64,000 bases of DNA from Angiostrongylus vasorum (GCA_018806985.1 JADANN010000149.1:434001-498000); one strand, 5' to 3'; counted from the first letter of the stretch, positions 1 to 12,510 are shown. Translations and numbers: made by a program. The notes: a model not told the origin generated them from the sequence alone.

Positions 1-1
1 C

Positions 2-3000
2 GTGCCGGTGCACACTGGTGCTATATTTCGTACCGCTGGAGGGAGTGTCTTAACGAAACATGATGCGAACATCTCGGCTAAACGCAATGCTGATAAAACT
101 ATGAATGTGAACTGGCTCTATATTCGTTTGTGGATTCTTCGATTGTTAGTACCACCAAGTTCCGATATTCCAACCTTATAGTGGAGAATTCCAGGACAAA
201 GTTCCTCTAGCCTTTGGAGATATGCTTAACGAACAAATCAACAGTCGCGTATTTAATTCACTTCGTAAGTTTTCAAAGACAGAAGCGAGGAGGCGGCACA
301 AACTTAAAGATAAGGTCGGTTAGTAGTGCTTAGCGACTTCAACATTGTTGTTTACTCTTAATTTAATTAATTTATAAATGTTTTGTTATTTATGTTATTC
401 CTTAAAGGAAGAGAAGGCGACTATTGAGATATCTATGGACGCAATTGCCCGGTTGCACTTGTTCAAGTGGATTAATCAAGGTGTTTTTGATCGAGTTGAA
501 GGGATCATTGCGACTGGAAAGGTGTGGGGATTACTTCTTGAAAGTCATCTAGACGAATATGGAGTGATTTCTTAGAAGCGTGACCAAATGTTCATGAAAT
601 GAAGGATAATTTATAAAGGTTTATTGAAGTCCGTTAGAAACACTGTGCAATTTCTGTTTGAGAACATTATCTTGTACCCGCCATATATGAAATTTTTTTG
701 GCAAATTTTGAAAAATGTTTCCTTTATAAGGACTGCTTTTTCGCTTGACTGCTGCAGTTTTTGTAAAAACGGTGTTGTCCCCTTAACAATGGTTAACTTT
801 TATCCACTGCCTATTGTTTTTCTCACGGCAGGGTATCATGTGAACCACAACCACAGTTATGCTGAGATAACTGCAATGGTGCTGAGATATTTGCAAAACT
901 CTGGACCGCAGGTGTCTGCGGTGTGTAACGAGCGCACTGTTATACTTTCCGGGGCCAACACGTTCATCACCACACCATGCGTGTCCTTCGTTTCGCCTTT
1001 CTGTCAGCTAGTTTTTCTGTCTTTCTCACTCGGAAATGGTAATAGCGCGTTCGTGCCCCACCGCAAACACCTGCGGTCCAGAGTTTTGCAAATATCTCAG
1101 CACCATTGTGGTTGCGTCGTACATAATATTGTGCCGTGAGAAACTGCAATAGACAATGAATAAAAAGTTAACATTATGCTGAGATATTTGCAAAACTTAT
1201 ACTCCAGGCCATATCGAACTGCGAATTACCCTTTCCGTGTGCTCACGTGTTGTGCACAGCACCACTGAGGCCGTCGCTCTGCCTTTCAGCCAGTCTTTTT
1301 CACCACATTGATAAATGTTATCTTTTTTATAAATCGACTGCTTTTTCAGGAAAGTGCGGTTTTGAACGGTATCAGTGATGAAACTGGCAAGAAATTCGCC
1401 ATAAAGGTTTATAAGATGAGCTTGGCTGAGTTTAAAAACAGATCAGAATACGTGAAAGATGACTTCCGGTTTAAGAATCCTCGTCAAGTGATGAAAATTT
1501 GGGCTGAGCGGGAGTTTATGAACCTTTCAAGGTGAGGTATTATCTTTAAATTGCGAAAGGCAAGGTATTTAAGTTATTTATCAATATTTTATTCTGCAAA
1601 TTGTTCTGTTGGAGAACAAGCTGACATCAAAACTACAAGATTTGTCCGGTTTTCTCTTCAAGGATGGCAAAATGCGGAGTGGCATGCCCAACTCCTATCA
1701 AGCTGAAGCGTCATTTATTGCTGATGTCATTGATCGAGGAAGCTGGAGAGGCCGCACCTCGTTTAAAAAATGTCGACTGGGATTTTCTGACGATTGAGGA
1801 AAGAAGGGGCATATTTCTGCAAGTGCAGGACGTCAGTTTGCTTTTACAGGCTTATTTAAGTTGAACCTTTTTAGCACACTATACTTTATTGTCTGTTTTA
1901 ACTCAGTTTCGACCTTTCAGTCTTTTATATCTATTCGAATTGTTCTCTCCAAGGCGAAGATACGGTGTAATCCTTGTTAACTGAAAGATACTTGTCTGTA
2001 TCACCTGTCATTCTGTCAATCGTAGTGTGACTCGAGATGGCGCCGGTGATTTTTCCATTTCTCCCTGTTGCGTGTAAGAATAGTCCAGTGGTTCTGCTCG
2101 CCCCTAGCGATTCGTTGAGAACCATGTCTTCCTTCTACGATTTTCGTGAGCAATTCCGATCATCAGATCGGTGGCCTTCCTGGTGTGTGTTTGATATCCC
2201 AAGAAACTCAGTCGCGGAAGACTCAAAATCAAATATCCTGTTATATACGCCAAACTGTCGAAAACGTAATGCGTATTAACGACAAATAATGGAGTTTGAT
2301 TTTTGATCGTTGACGTAGCTCGGAGCTTCGAATTTTCTCTCTCACTTGCATGGTACTCGATGCTCCTATCATCATTATTTCGACTGCGCTTTCTACAACG
2401 CTGTGTGATCGTTCATCCTGTCTACGTAGCGCCTTGGTTTGTGCCCATAAGACAGCAGGGAATCGTGGAGTCGAATACGTGGGCATGGAGTCAGGTGTTC
2501 TTTGTTCTGTTCATTAATTCTTGTTGCTCTTGAAAGCTTCACAAGGCATTCGCTGCTTTGTGCTCAACTCGAACTAAGTCGTTCGTCTTGTTGGTTTACC
2601 GACCTAGGCAGACATAGCTGAAGAATTGGCAGGTATTGACTCCGTTGAGCGTGATTGGGTGTATTAAACCAATCTGTTTTTTTAGGAACATCGTTTCTGT
2701 GAGGTTTAGTTGAACATCAATCTTTTCACAAGCGTTTTTCAAAGTCGGCTAGCAGTAGAACTACTCCAAATTCAAATACCACCCTTCGACTTCATCTTCG
2801 TCAGAGCTTGATTTCGTGTGTAGACGACGAAGATTTTCAGAGCCAGTTTTGATCCTCATCTCTACACCCGTAAACGTCCGATTTTGATTTGTAGTGGTTG
2901 GAATGGATCGATGTTCATAGCCAAACTCATGGTGACAAAAGCACAGGCGCTCCCGGCTCATGTATTGTCGCAACCTCCGAAGAACGGTTCTTCTCCGGTG

Positions 3001-6000
3001 TCATAGACATCGTTGAATAAGTGGCTTCTCGTCTCAGCTAGTGCCATGACGTTATACCTTATCCTTCTTGCCTGCATGATCAAGTCTTCTATCGTGGGTG
3101 CAGATGAAAGTGTGGGTGCATTGAAGGTAGAGGTCGTCATTCTAATCCTTCGAGATTTAGGTAACCTAGAACGACTCTGAAATTTTAGCAGCCTCTCCGT
3201 ACCCGTCCTACCCAGCGCTACCGAATCGGGGCTCTTTCGGGGTCAGGGGAATGAGGCCCATTTATTTTGCTGTCTGTAGATTTAGATAGATACTCACATA
3301 TAGCTTGCTGAGCTCTGAGTAGGCGTCGCCTCCCCGTATACTTCCCTATCACTTGGTTGTAGGCTTTTAGTCGAATAGCTTCGTAGAATACAATCCGCAT
3401 AAACGAGAACACACGCACGCACACAAATCCTCGTAAGTACAGGAGATATGTGCCAAATCGGAGCAGCAGAAACAGGGAGTCCATCTCCTGGATCCACCTG
3501 CGTCTCAGAGAAGCAAAGGTGGTATTTGGTCTGCGATTGGCACCATATCCGTTACTTGGGGAAACGGCACTTTAGCTCACGACTAACTGGCCTGAGATCC
3601 CTCTGTGAGGTAGATCCAAGAGATAATTCCGAATTTTAGATTTAAGAGGACTGTTTTTCTTTAGCATGAGATTTCTTGGCTGTTTTTGATACCTTTGCTT
3701 TAATTTTTATCCGTATGAGAGGCTGGCCATGGAGGGCCCTCATATGAGGGATATCGAGCCGTTTAGTCGCGAGGCTACGTGGCGCGTCCCCAGGTGGCGG
3801 ATAGGGAGTTGCTTAATCGTGGACCAAAAGCGACCTTTGCTTCTCTGAGACGCAGGTGGATCCAGGCGATGGGACTCTCTGTTGCTGCTGCGCCGATCTG
3901 GCACATACTTTCTGTATTTACGAGGTGTATTCATGCATGCGTGTGTGGGTGCGTCCTCGCTTGTGCGGATTGTATTCTACGAGTCAATTCGGCCAAAAGC
4001 CTGCAATCGAGTGACAAGGGAAGTACATGGGAGGCGGTTAGGAGTCGCCTCCAACAAATAAGCTCCATATCCACTCTGGGAGAGACGGGCAAGCTACCCG
4101 TGAGTATATCCCAGCCTCCACGTTCAGAGCCCAGCAAGCTGTACGATAGGGTATCAAAATGCTAAACACAGTAAAAAAAAACTGGGCCTCATTCCCTTGA
4201 CTCCAAAGGAGCCATCAATTCAGCAGCGTTGGGTAGGACGAGTACGGAGAGGCTGCTAAAATCTCAGGGGCCAATGGAAGCTGCCTGGATCACCAAGAAC
4301 TATGGTGACAGATCTGTATCTACAATGCACGTACGCTTGCATCCGAGTTCTCAATAGAGGACTTGCTCATGCAAGCAAGAAGGATAAGATACGACGTCAT
4401 CGGCCTTGTCGAGACGAGACGACGACAACCCATTCAGCGCCATCTATGACACCGTGAGAAGAACTGTTCCTCGGGAACATGCGACAGTAGACAAGTCGGC
4501 TGCATCGGCGTTCTGGTCAGCAGGAGTTTGTCCATGAACATCGATTCATTCGAACAACTAACAACCCGAATCGGACGTTTACGATTGAAAAAGATATGCG
4601 ATTAATACCGGCTTTGACAGTCTTCGTCGTTTACGCGCCGTCATCAAACTATGACGAAGAAGAAATCGAAGCGTTCTATATGGACTTGGAGAAGTTCTAC
4701 AGAGAAGACCATACATTCTTCAAGGTCATAATTGGAGATTTCAACATCAAGATTGGACCAAGAAGACCGTCTGAAGCATGTCGAGACCCACGGATTAGAA
4801 TAGAACGAAAAGGGTAAGCAGATCTCTGAGTTTATCATGACGACCAAGACTTTCCAGGGTAACTCACAATTCCAGAAGCCCCACTCTCAACACTGGAAGT
4901 GGGAGTCTCCCATTGGAGAGCACCATGACGAAATAGACTACATAATAGTAAACCGAAGGTTTTGCCTTACCAATGTCGCTGTTTTTCCAAAATTCTACAT
5001 GGGATCAGACCGCCATCTCCTTCGTACAGGATTCCATTTCTCATAGAAAGGAAAAGAAGCCGCTAAATTCAAAAAAACGAAGTTTCGAAACCACCATAAA
5101 CTGGGACTTATTCAATTCATTAGTCGGCTTTTACGAAGACGCCGTTTTTTAATAATACCAACGTGGAGTACGATCGGCTCATTCAATATCTTCACGTTAG
5201 TTCTATGAAGTTCGAAAGTCACCAAGAGACGTCTGTCTCCAGAAACACTCGACCTGATAAGCAAGCATGGAATCGCACGAGCTACAGGGAACCGACAACT
5301 CACGTCCGAACTTGTAAAACAATGCAGGCAGGCGATAAAAGAAGGTCTCAAAGAGGGAAGAGCAGTACTAATAGTCGAAGCTGCAGAGGCTGGGAAAAGC
5401 ATTCGCAAAGCTCACCGAAGCTTCGCCAGTTAGAAGACCAAAATGATTGCACTCCGACGCCCAGACGGAACAGTTACAGCGTCCAGAAAGGCAGTAGAGA
5501 ACATCATTAACGACCACTACTCGGATCTCTTCGATAGCCACGTCCACCTTCCGTCATATGAAGTAAAGGAGGATGGATTCGTTGTGCCACAAGTTCTCCT
5601 TCCGAAACCCGACATGGCATTTCGTCGCTCGTCGATGAAAAAATCGAGCAGCACTGTATCCAGACAGGATAGGATCCGAACACCTGAAGAGCCTTCTGCC
5701 AGTCCTCGTAAACGCACTGGCTCAGCTCCTCACACGTTACCTGTCTGAATGCAAGGTCTCTACTCAGTGGAAGACCAGCAAGACCGTGTTATTGTTCAAG
5801 AAGGGTGATTTGCACGATATCGGCAACTAACGCGCAATCTGCTTGCTGTCTGTCGTCTACAGGCTTTTCACTCGGGTCATCCTAAACAGGATTGACAGAA
5901 CACTGGACGAAGGGCAGCCATGTGAGGAAGCACGGTTTCGAAAAAGGATTTAGTACGATGGACCACATCCACACGGTAACAAGGCTCATTAAATTATCGC

Positions 6001-9000
6001 GAGAGTACAAAAGACCGCTCTGTCTCACTTTCATTGATTTACAAAAGGCCATTGATTCAGTCGACATAGAAGCAGTCTTGGCAGCCCTAAATAGTCAAGG
6101 AGTCCCTACTGAGTACATAAAGATTCTTCGTGAGCTGTACAAAAATTTCACAACCAAGGTATCACCATTCTACGACGATATTATCATATTATATTATATA
6201 TATATATATTATATATTAACAGGATTCAAGCAGGGTTTCAAAAAGAATTTAGTACGATTGACCACATCCACACGATAACAAGGATCATTGAAGTATCACG
6301 AGATAGAAGCAGTTATGGAAGCCCTTGATAGTCAAGAACTCCCTACTTAGTACATAAAGATTCTTCGTGAGCTGTACAGAAATTTCACAACCAAGATATC
6401 ACCATTCTACAACGATATTAAAATCGACGTCAGAAGAGGGGTTAGTCAAGGCGTTACCATCTCGCCAATATTATTTACTGCCACCCTCGAGAACGTCGTG
6501 CGAGCATTGGAATGGGATAATGTGAAAGTGGAAATCGATGGTCCGTAATTACATCATATTTACTATGACATCGACCTTATAACACCAAACATTGGCCAAG
6601 TAGAACGAATGCTTGTCGACTTTGATAAAGCCTGTGGAAAGGTTGGTCTTCGTCTAAATCTCATAAAAACGGTGTTCATGAGGAACGGATTGGTTTCGTA
6701 TGTCCCATTCACGCTCAACTTAACGAATATCTCCGAATACTCCAGTTATGTCATCTAGGTCGAGAAATCAACATGGTGAACGACTTAGACTCAGTGTCAT
6801 GCAGAAGGAAACGAGTGGCTTGGCGAGCTTTCAAGAGCATCGAAGATATAGTGAGCAGAGCAAAGAACATCCGACTCCATGCCTTCGTTTTCGACTTAAC
6901 GGTGCTTTCTGCGTTAACGTATGCGTCAAAAAACCTGGTCGCTGCGTAAACAGGGTGAAAAATCACTCAACGTTATTGAACGTGCAGTCGAAAGGGTGAT
7001 GGTAGGAGTATCCCGTGTCACACAAGTGAGGGAAGGGATCCGAAGCTCCGATCTGCGTCGACGATCAAAAATCAAAGATGCCGTTCTGTACGCCAAACAA
7101 TCGAAGGTGAGGTCGGTCGGACACGTAATGCTTGTGAATGACAACCGATGGACAAGAGCCATTAGTGACTGTATTCCCTGTATGTTAAACGCACTGCAAC
7201 AAGACCACCGACCCGATGGTCGGAGTTCTTCACGAAAAGCCTAGAAGAAAGATATGATGCTCAACGAGTCTTTAGAACCCACTGGGGGTACTCTTACACG
7301 CGAACGAGAAAAATGGATGAGTTACTGGCGCCCGCTCGAGTCACTCGACAACCAACGGGATTACAGGTTATACAGGTGGTACAGGTGATGAGAGGCTGGA
7401 TGAGTATCGTAGGCTGTTTTCGGGAACACAGTGTGTTTTTTTAACAATGTTTGTACAGAGCCCACCTATTCTGTGGCAAGCAGTGGTTCCGGTTGCTTAG
7501 AACTACAGTGTTTATGTCATATTGTAGTAAGAGTTTTTTCTCTTGTTATTCAGACAAACTGAACTGTGAGATGCTCACGAGCCCTTTAATCGCCACGTAT
7601 CCAAGCCCACAAATGAGGAAGCTAAAGGAAATGATATTCTTACCCAGAGTTCAAGTGGTATTTAGGACCGGTTCACTGTGCTTATGCCTTTCTCACGCAA
7701 ACAGACTTCCATGCAGACGTGTTTCGGTATGATTTCACGTATACGAATTTTGTCGTGCACATCTTCGGTGAAAGGTTCCACTCGCATTTGGATTGACTTC
7801 CATTCGTTTCCGAACAATTAGGCTTCGTATTTACGCATCGAGAGTGCAGCGAAATATATGGGTCTGTATTTCTTGCGAAAACAATGAAAAGAACATTTTA
7901 TTAACCCTGGAAGAGTCCTGGGTAGCACTGGTTGCTTAAGACGGGCCTGAAGAGGCTTGCTTGACTTGATGAACAGGCTACTGTACCACATCATGAGTCA
8001 GAAGGAAACTAGAACAATTCCTTCACTAGATGCCGTTTGTGATAGCGAAGAAGAATTATTACAACATGCGCAATTAAATGAGCTGTAGAACTTGGTGTTT
8101 TCATCAGATCAAACTTTGACGGAAGACGGACTCTTGTATAACTGTACGATTTAAACATTTAAGGACGAAAACTTGTTTACGAATTCCGGTTTTGACGGCC
8201 TCCTTTTTGTCGATGTGTAGATGTGAAGAGGGTTCTACGGTGAAAAGCTTGTCTTCTACAAGTCTGTCGTCAACACTCTGGTAACATAGTTTGAGGTAGT
8301 CATGATCACCATTCACTCCCATGGAAGTTCACTGTTCGAAAAATCGATATTCCCCAACTTATGTCAACTCTGTGAAGGTAATGGCACTTCATTAAAATAA
8401 TGGCGATGCAGAAAGAGCGAAATCTACCAAGGCAATAACCATTGTTGAGTAAATGCCACTAATTTGTTCGATCATCGATCGTCTGGTTTTAAATTGCAGT
8501 TGTTCTTGAGAACCCTGACTTTCTCTTCGGCATGCTCATGGAGGTTGTTGGATTTGAACTTAACTGTTTTTTAACAGAAGCATAAGTTTGAGAGATTTTT
8601 ACGATGTGATTTCGTAATGACTTTTTTCGTTTGCCGCATTCGTCTTTCTTCTTATAGATTATGTGCCTTATGTACAAGAATTGCAAGCTGGTCCATGGTG
8701 ATCTGAGCGAGTTCAACTTGCTGCTGTCGGAAGGAAAGGTGTATGTGATCGATGTTTCGCAATCGATGGACCTTTCACATCCGAGAAATCTTCATTACTT
8801 GATAAGGTGAAGAATGAATAGAACGACCTTCTGCAAAATGCAATGCAGTGAAAAAGTTGGAGCGTATTTCAAATAACAGCTGTTTTAATTCTGAGTGTGA
8901 CTTTATGTGAGTGGATACTTAATAGTTATCGTGGATTTAAGTTCATCCTTTGTCTTCAGTGTTTCCTGTGAGCAACCCTAACAACGAGCTTAATGATCTG

Positions 9001-9558
9001 TGGATAAATTTCTGAACACTCTTTGTCCATGGTTTGCAAAGCTGATATCTTCTTAGGGATATCGAGAATGTATTGGCGTTCTTCAGACGTCTTGACATAC
9101 CAGATTTGCCAACGCCTGTAGCCCTGTTTAATACGATAACTGACTTGGCGATGAGCGAGGAAAGTTCGCTAATGGTGCAGGTTCGTCAGTGTTTCTCTAG
9201 ATTCATTTTATATCCTAGCTATATTCCCGACTAATTTTTTGTACCGAATGGATTGTTGTGGATGTTTTTTAGAAGAAATACCTTTTGAAGATGTTTATTT
9301 TTTTTATGTACGAGTTAAACTGTATACGACTAAGCCAGCTCATCTTGAAATGCCGAATTTTTATGATTTTGCATATGCGGTTTTGCATATGAGGAGTTTA
9401 CACCATTACAAGATTGGCTGTTTTAGGTAGAGCGATATTCTGAAGACAGTAGGGCACATCAACTTCATAAATTGAAAACAGCTGATTTTGAATGGTCTGC
9501 CTATAATGTTGAGAGGAAACAGAAGCGAAGCGAGTCACCAGCACATGACTACAACTGA
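2..9558 (+). CDS. riok-1: RIO1 protein kinase (RIOK1), nine exons, 5' truncated by the window edge
   Basis: Atypical serine kinase/ATPase needed for late cytoplasmic maturation of the 40S ribosomal subunit (family knowledge). Exons read: 2-106, 195-314, 408-521, 1350-1531, 1663-1831, 8658-8806, 9057-9184, 9273-9307, 9427-9558. All phases agree, giving 377 codons plus TGA. Seen in order: a basic segment ending [21 protein letters not shown]; the nucleotide loop IATGKESAV, split by intron 3; FAIKVYK with the ATP-binding Lys; [21 protein letters not shown]; the catalytic loop [10 protein letters not shown]; and the metal-binding YVIDVSQS. The length between FLQVQD and [11 protein letters not shown] matches the family exactly, which fixes the 6.8-kb intron 5. 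Donors of introns 2, 5 and 7 are weak (GTCGGT, GTCAGT, GTCAGT). Exons 8-9 are less certain than the kinase core, and the usual Lys-rich C-terminal tail is short (ends [15 protein letters not shown]). The start codon must lie upstream. Confidence 0.9.
522..1349. repeat. riok-1 intron 3: SINE-C copies as an inverted pair plus a fragment
   Basis: Most of this intron is SINE-C sequence. A left arm at about 798-925 and a right arm at about 1065-1178 are near reverse complements; both carry the block reading TTTGCAAATATCTCAGCACC on one strand or the other. A third, minus-oriented fragment (about 1200-1300) ends just before the exon 4 acceptor. ORFs of 60-171 codons here are repeat sequence, not genes. 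Confidence 0.7.
1925..3640 (-). mobile_element. RTE-type non-LTR retrotransposon copy A, degenerate
   Basis: Minus-strand remnants of an RTE retrotransposon inside riok-1 intron 5. The tail of the reverse transcriptase polyprotein is seen at 2241-2486 ([14 protein letters not shown], then [19 protein letters not shown]). Pieces of the apurinic-type endonuclease follow at 2761-3140 ([25 protein letters not shown]). The 5' leader lies at about 3245-3630. Most of the reverse transcriptase is missing, and stops and frameshifts are frequent. The leader is the reverse complement of the leader of copy B, so the two copies stand head to head with under 100 bases between them. Confidence 0.75.
3725..7385 (+). 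mobile_element. RTE-type non-LTR retrotransposon copy B, nearly full length but dead
   Basis: Plus-strand RTE element in riok-1 intron 5. Order: 5' leader (3730-4180); endonuclease (about 4270-5045) with [15 protein letters not shown], the GDFN motif and [11 protein letters not shown]; linker (5160-5740); reverse transcriptase (5750-7250) with [12 protein letters not shown] and [12 protein letters not shown]; and a C-terminal region with [19 protein letters not shown]. Inactivating changes: the endonuclease SDHR is SDRH, the catalytic FADD box reads YYDID near 6560, and there are many stops and frameshifts. A reverse transcriptase segment is duplicated around a (TA)n run (5935-6130 against 6225-6400). 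Confidence 0.85.
6189..6217. repeat. (TA)n microsatellite inside RTE copy B
   Basis: A short TA-rich run lies between the two copies of a duplicated reverse transcriptase segment. Confidence 0.8.
7386..8657 (+). other. remainder of riok-1 intron 5, no recognised content
   Basis: AT-rich intronic DNA with ORFs of at most 93 codons that show no family motif. It ends at the exon 6 acceptor CTTCTTATAG. Confidence 0.5.
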
Positions 9559-10629
9559 TGATGAAGCGACAGGAAAGTGAAAATGACAATGAGATGCTGT
9601 TGTAGAGAGGTGGTTCGCTGTGTGTTAGGTTACGGAGTTATCTGATGGGTTTACAATAATACAAATAATTTTTTGGATTTTTATATGAATATCGTAGTTA
9701 CTCTTGTTGTGTTATTACTTTCTGGTGGTTGTTTGTCTCCAAAAAAATTTTGCGCTCTTGGATTCTCTCACATAGTTGTCGCTGCTCAAGTGTAGATGAC
9801 TTACAGAGTATTCTTGTGGAACAGACTTGATTCCTAGTGACACCTAAGTGTTTATATTGTTCGTACAAACTACATTTACTGCCAAACATGGCATTTCCTG
9901 CACGTTTAGCTCCATATTTAGGTACAATTAAGGCGATCGAGTCCATAAAGGACCAAGATTCCGTATCGATATTGACGTTTAGTTATGCTTAAGTAAGCAG
10001 TGGAACTTCCGCTTTATAGGGCTTCTTGCCGGAATTTTCTCAATGTATGTATCAGCGAAGTTTGTTCTGTGTCTGAAGAAAAGATGACCCATCATCACCA
10101 GGCAACCTTAAAGAATCAACTGTCCCTATGAAGCGGAAGCCGTGGTACTGATTCATGTGTTTCTTTTATCTGGCTCGTTTTCGCGAAAATAATACGTTAC
10201 TTTACAAAAATGGTTGATTAGAGGAGCTAGGAGCTTTGCTTATCGCATTTATGTAGGGCCCTGTTCTTTTTGTGAATTTGTGTGTAGAAAACTGTCAAAC
10301 ACAACTGCTCCTGTTCAACAGATATCTGAAGGAGAAGAGGGGTTGGTACATGACCACTTTTCCATTACATGATTGTAGGTTACTATGTTTCCTAATAAGC
10401 GTCACTCGATATCAAAATACTGCAGAAAGACGGTAGTGAGATCAGTTGATTTCTTTCCGATTACATGTCGAAATATAACAACAATGTTGTATAAGTAAAC
10501 GTATAACAAAACATTAACTTCCTTCAAAAGCTTTTCGGGTATCACTTATAGAAAGGTGAGCTAATAATGTTTACGCCATTAAGAATAGGCGAACATCTGA
10601 AAACAGTTATGAAAAATAATGTGTTTCTT
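9559..10629. other. riok-1 downstream flank and intergenic DNA
   Basis: Contains one minus-strand exon-like ORF (see 9805-9946). Otherwise no gene, tRNA or repeat of the families seen here is recognised. Confidence 0.45.
9805..9946 (-). CDS. orphan exon-like ORF with IVPKYG motif
   Basis: The reading frame starts MDSIALIVPKYGAKRAG and ends at a good donor (CTCT|GTAAGT) at 9804/9805. The IVPKYG string resembles the S1-like end of DIS3/Rrp44 exonucleases, but the rest does not follow that family and no partner exon was found. It may be a gene fragment or chance. Confidence 0.2.
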
Positions 10630-11010
10630 GTTTGTTTTATATGACCCGTCTTCACATCTACTGCCCGATCCCAGCACTTCTCACATTCAATTCGTTTCCT
10701 CTCATCCTTTATCCATGAAGATCTTTCAAATTTTAAGTGTTGCTTCGGCTATTGGTTGGGGATTTCCATTTCATCTTGAGTGTCATAGATTTCTGCTCGA
10801 GCAATTCTTCCTGGAGTCCTGAGATAGTCGGGCTGGATGGCTGGATGGAGCGTTCCCAATTGGATTGTAGAAAGTGATTTTTTTCCCGGACAAGTTCGGT
10901 ACCTATTTACCGACCCTGGAGGGATGAGAGGCTTGGTTGGCCTGGAGCGGAATCGAACTAGCACCACGCTCGTGATGACCGTTATCACTATCACTGTGCT
11001 ATCCGCCTCT
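10630..11010 (-). repeat. SINE-B copy, tRNA-like head at right end
   Basis: Read on the minus strand it begins with a tRNA-like head (TAGCACAGTGATAGTG as A box, GTTCGATTCC as B box), followed by a body shared with 12940-13240, 36850-37155 and 51870-52222. The head abuts a SINE-A head on the other strand. Confidence 0.7.
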
Positions 11011-11141
11011 GGGCGCGTCCGTCGCAGTGGTCGGAGGCTCCCTGGGACACACGTATGGGATCGATTCCAGCGCCCGTGGTTCACCAAGCTTTCCATCCCT
11101 CCGGAGTCGGGATTTTGGTACCAGACTTGTCTGGGAGGACA
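11011..11141 (+). repeat. SINE-A copy, 3' truncated
   Basis: Head with CGCAGTGGTCGGAGG (A box region) and GGGATCGATTCC (B box), then the shared body up to the TTGGTACCAGACTTG block. It starts at the very base where the SINE-B head ends. Confidence 0.75.
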
Positions 11142-12318
11142 GAAAAAATGAGGTTAGGAGAATGAGCTTCCTAAACAAGACGAATTGTAACATTAAGTTA
11201 CTAAGCTGTATTAGATAACATCATGGTTATTTCGCTATTCGTTTTACTTAAAGTACTGTATTAATACTGAATCATTACCATTGCAAGATACTAGTGGTTA
11301 TTCCATTGGTGTGTTCGTCTCCATTCGTGTGGTCCACATCAACATCGACGATGACAGCACGGAGTCCAGTGAATTGATTTCTCGAATCAGCGATCGACAA
11401 AATGACGGATGCGCAAGAAGAACCGGTATTCGACGAAAGATCGCTGAATGGACGACAGCTAAAGACGTCGTCGATTAAGTGACTAGGCATCTTCACGAGA
11501 ACCCATTGACCTTCTTCCTGTGTGGGCGCCACCAGCAATGGTCGGTACTGCTATCATCGTCACATTGTTTGCTGTTGTTAGCCGTGTTTGCGGTAGGTTC
11601 CTATTATACCATGACCCGATATCAAATTTATCACACTGTGTGGATTCCAATACTTCGTGAACTCAGTTCGTTTCCTCGCAGCCACCATGCACGAAGGTCT
11701 TGGAAGTTTGTTGCGTTTGGATTCGGCTGATGCATCACCAGTTTTTGTTTTTCGTCATTAATTTCATCCAATGCCGGTCAAGTGGACCATTCTTGAATTT
11801 CTGGTATAGCCGTCCTACGTCGTTCCCATGTGAATTAGAGGGAGTAGCCTGGTCCTAGGGAAGTCTGGTCCTGATTTCCCGACTCAGAAGTGATGAGAGG
11901 CTTGGTGGCCAAGTTGAGTGTCGAACGACTACCTGGATGGGGTGAGAGGCCCGCATAATGAACAGTATCACTATAATTGTGATACGCTCTTCCTGGTTCC
12001 TGTTCTTCACTTGCTTCAACAATTAAGTGTACGAATTCTAAGCTCGTAGGACGGATCTAGAGCAGATTATTGCGTTTGAAACCGTCCAAGTATAAGAAGA
12101 ACTAGTTTATCAGCTACAATGGATCACTTTTGATTTACATGTAACAAATTTTCAGATGACAATCGTTTAAACGATTCTTGGTATTTTCATCCTTTCGAGA
12201 GTTTAAAGAAATAAACGTTTGAAACACAATCAGGTGAATTCCTAAGAAAATTGGCAAGACCGTCGTAGTAAATGAATTTTACTATGTGACACGCAATTCA
12301 TCATTTATGAAGGCTTAT
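11142..12318. other. gene-poor DNA with a degraded SINE-B-like stretch
   Basis: About 11640-12000 shares the SINE-B layout on the minus strand (TGATGAGAGGCTTGG, then TGTCGAACGACTACC), with many changes. No coding region is supported. Confidence 0.4.
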
Positions 12319-12510
12319 CTGACGTATAAAATAACTTTCGGTGGCCTACCGATGTATCAAGTTAGTGTTTCTGTCTTGTCAGGCAATTCTGATACCAATT
12401 TGTCGACCCCGGGAAGATGGAATGTTTGGTGAGCCGGAGATGCTGGATCGATCCAAAGACCACGTGAGTATGGCAGTACGCCCCTAACCATTGCGCTGCA
12501 CGCACACCAC
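12319..12510 (-). repeat. SINE-A copy, truncated
   Basis: Minus-oriented SINE-A. It shows the GGTGGCCTACCGATGTATC block on the left and ends with the reverse-complemented tRNA-like head (CCATTGCGCTGCACG). Confidence 0.7.

Noticed and set aside
624..1139. 171-codon ORF as a host gene
   Set aside because: It lies across riok-1 intron 3 and consists of an inverted SINE-C pair.
5163..5748. ORFs of 101-115 codons as separate genes
   Set aside because: They are frameshifted parts of RTE copy B, between endonuclease and reverse transcriptase.
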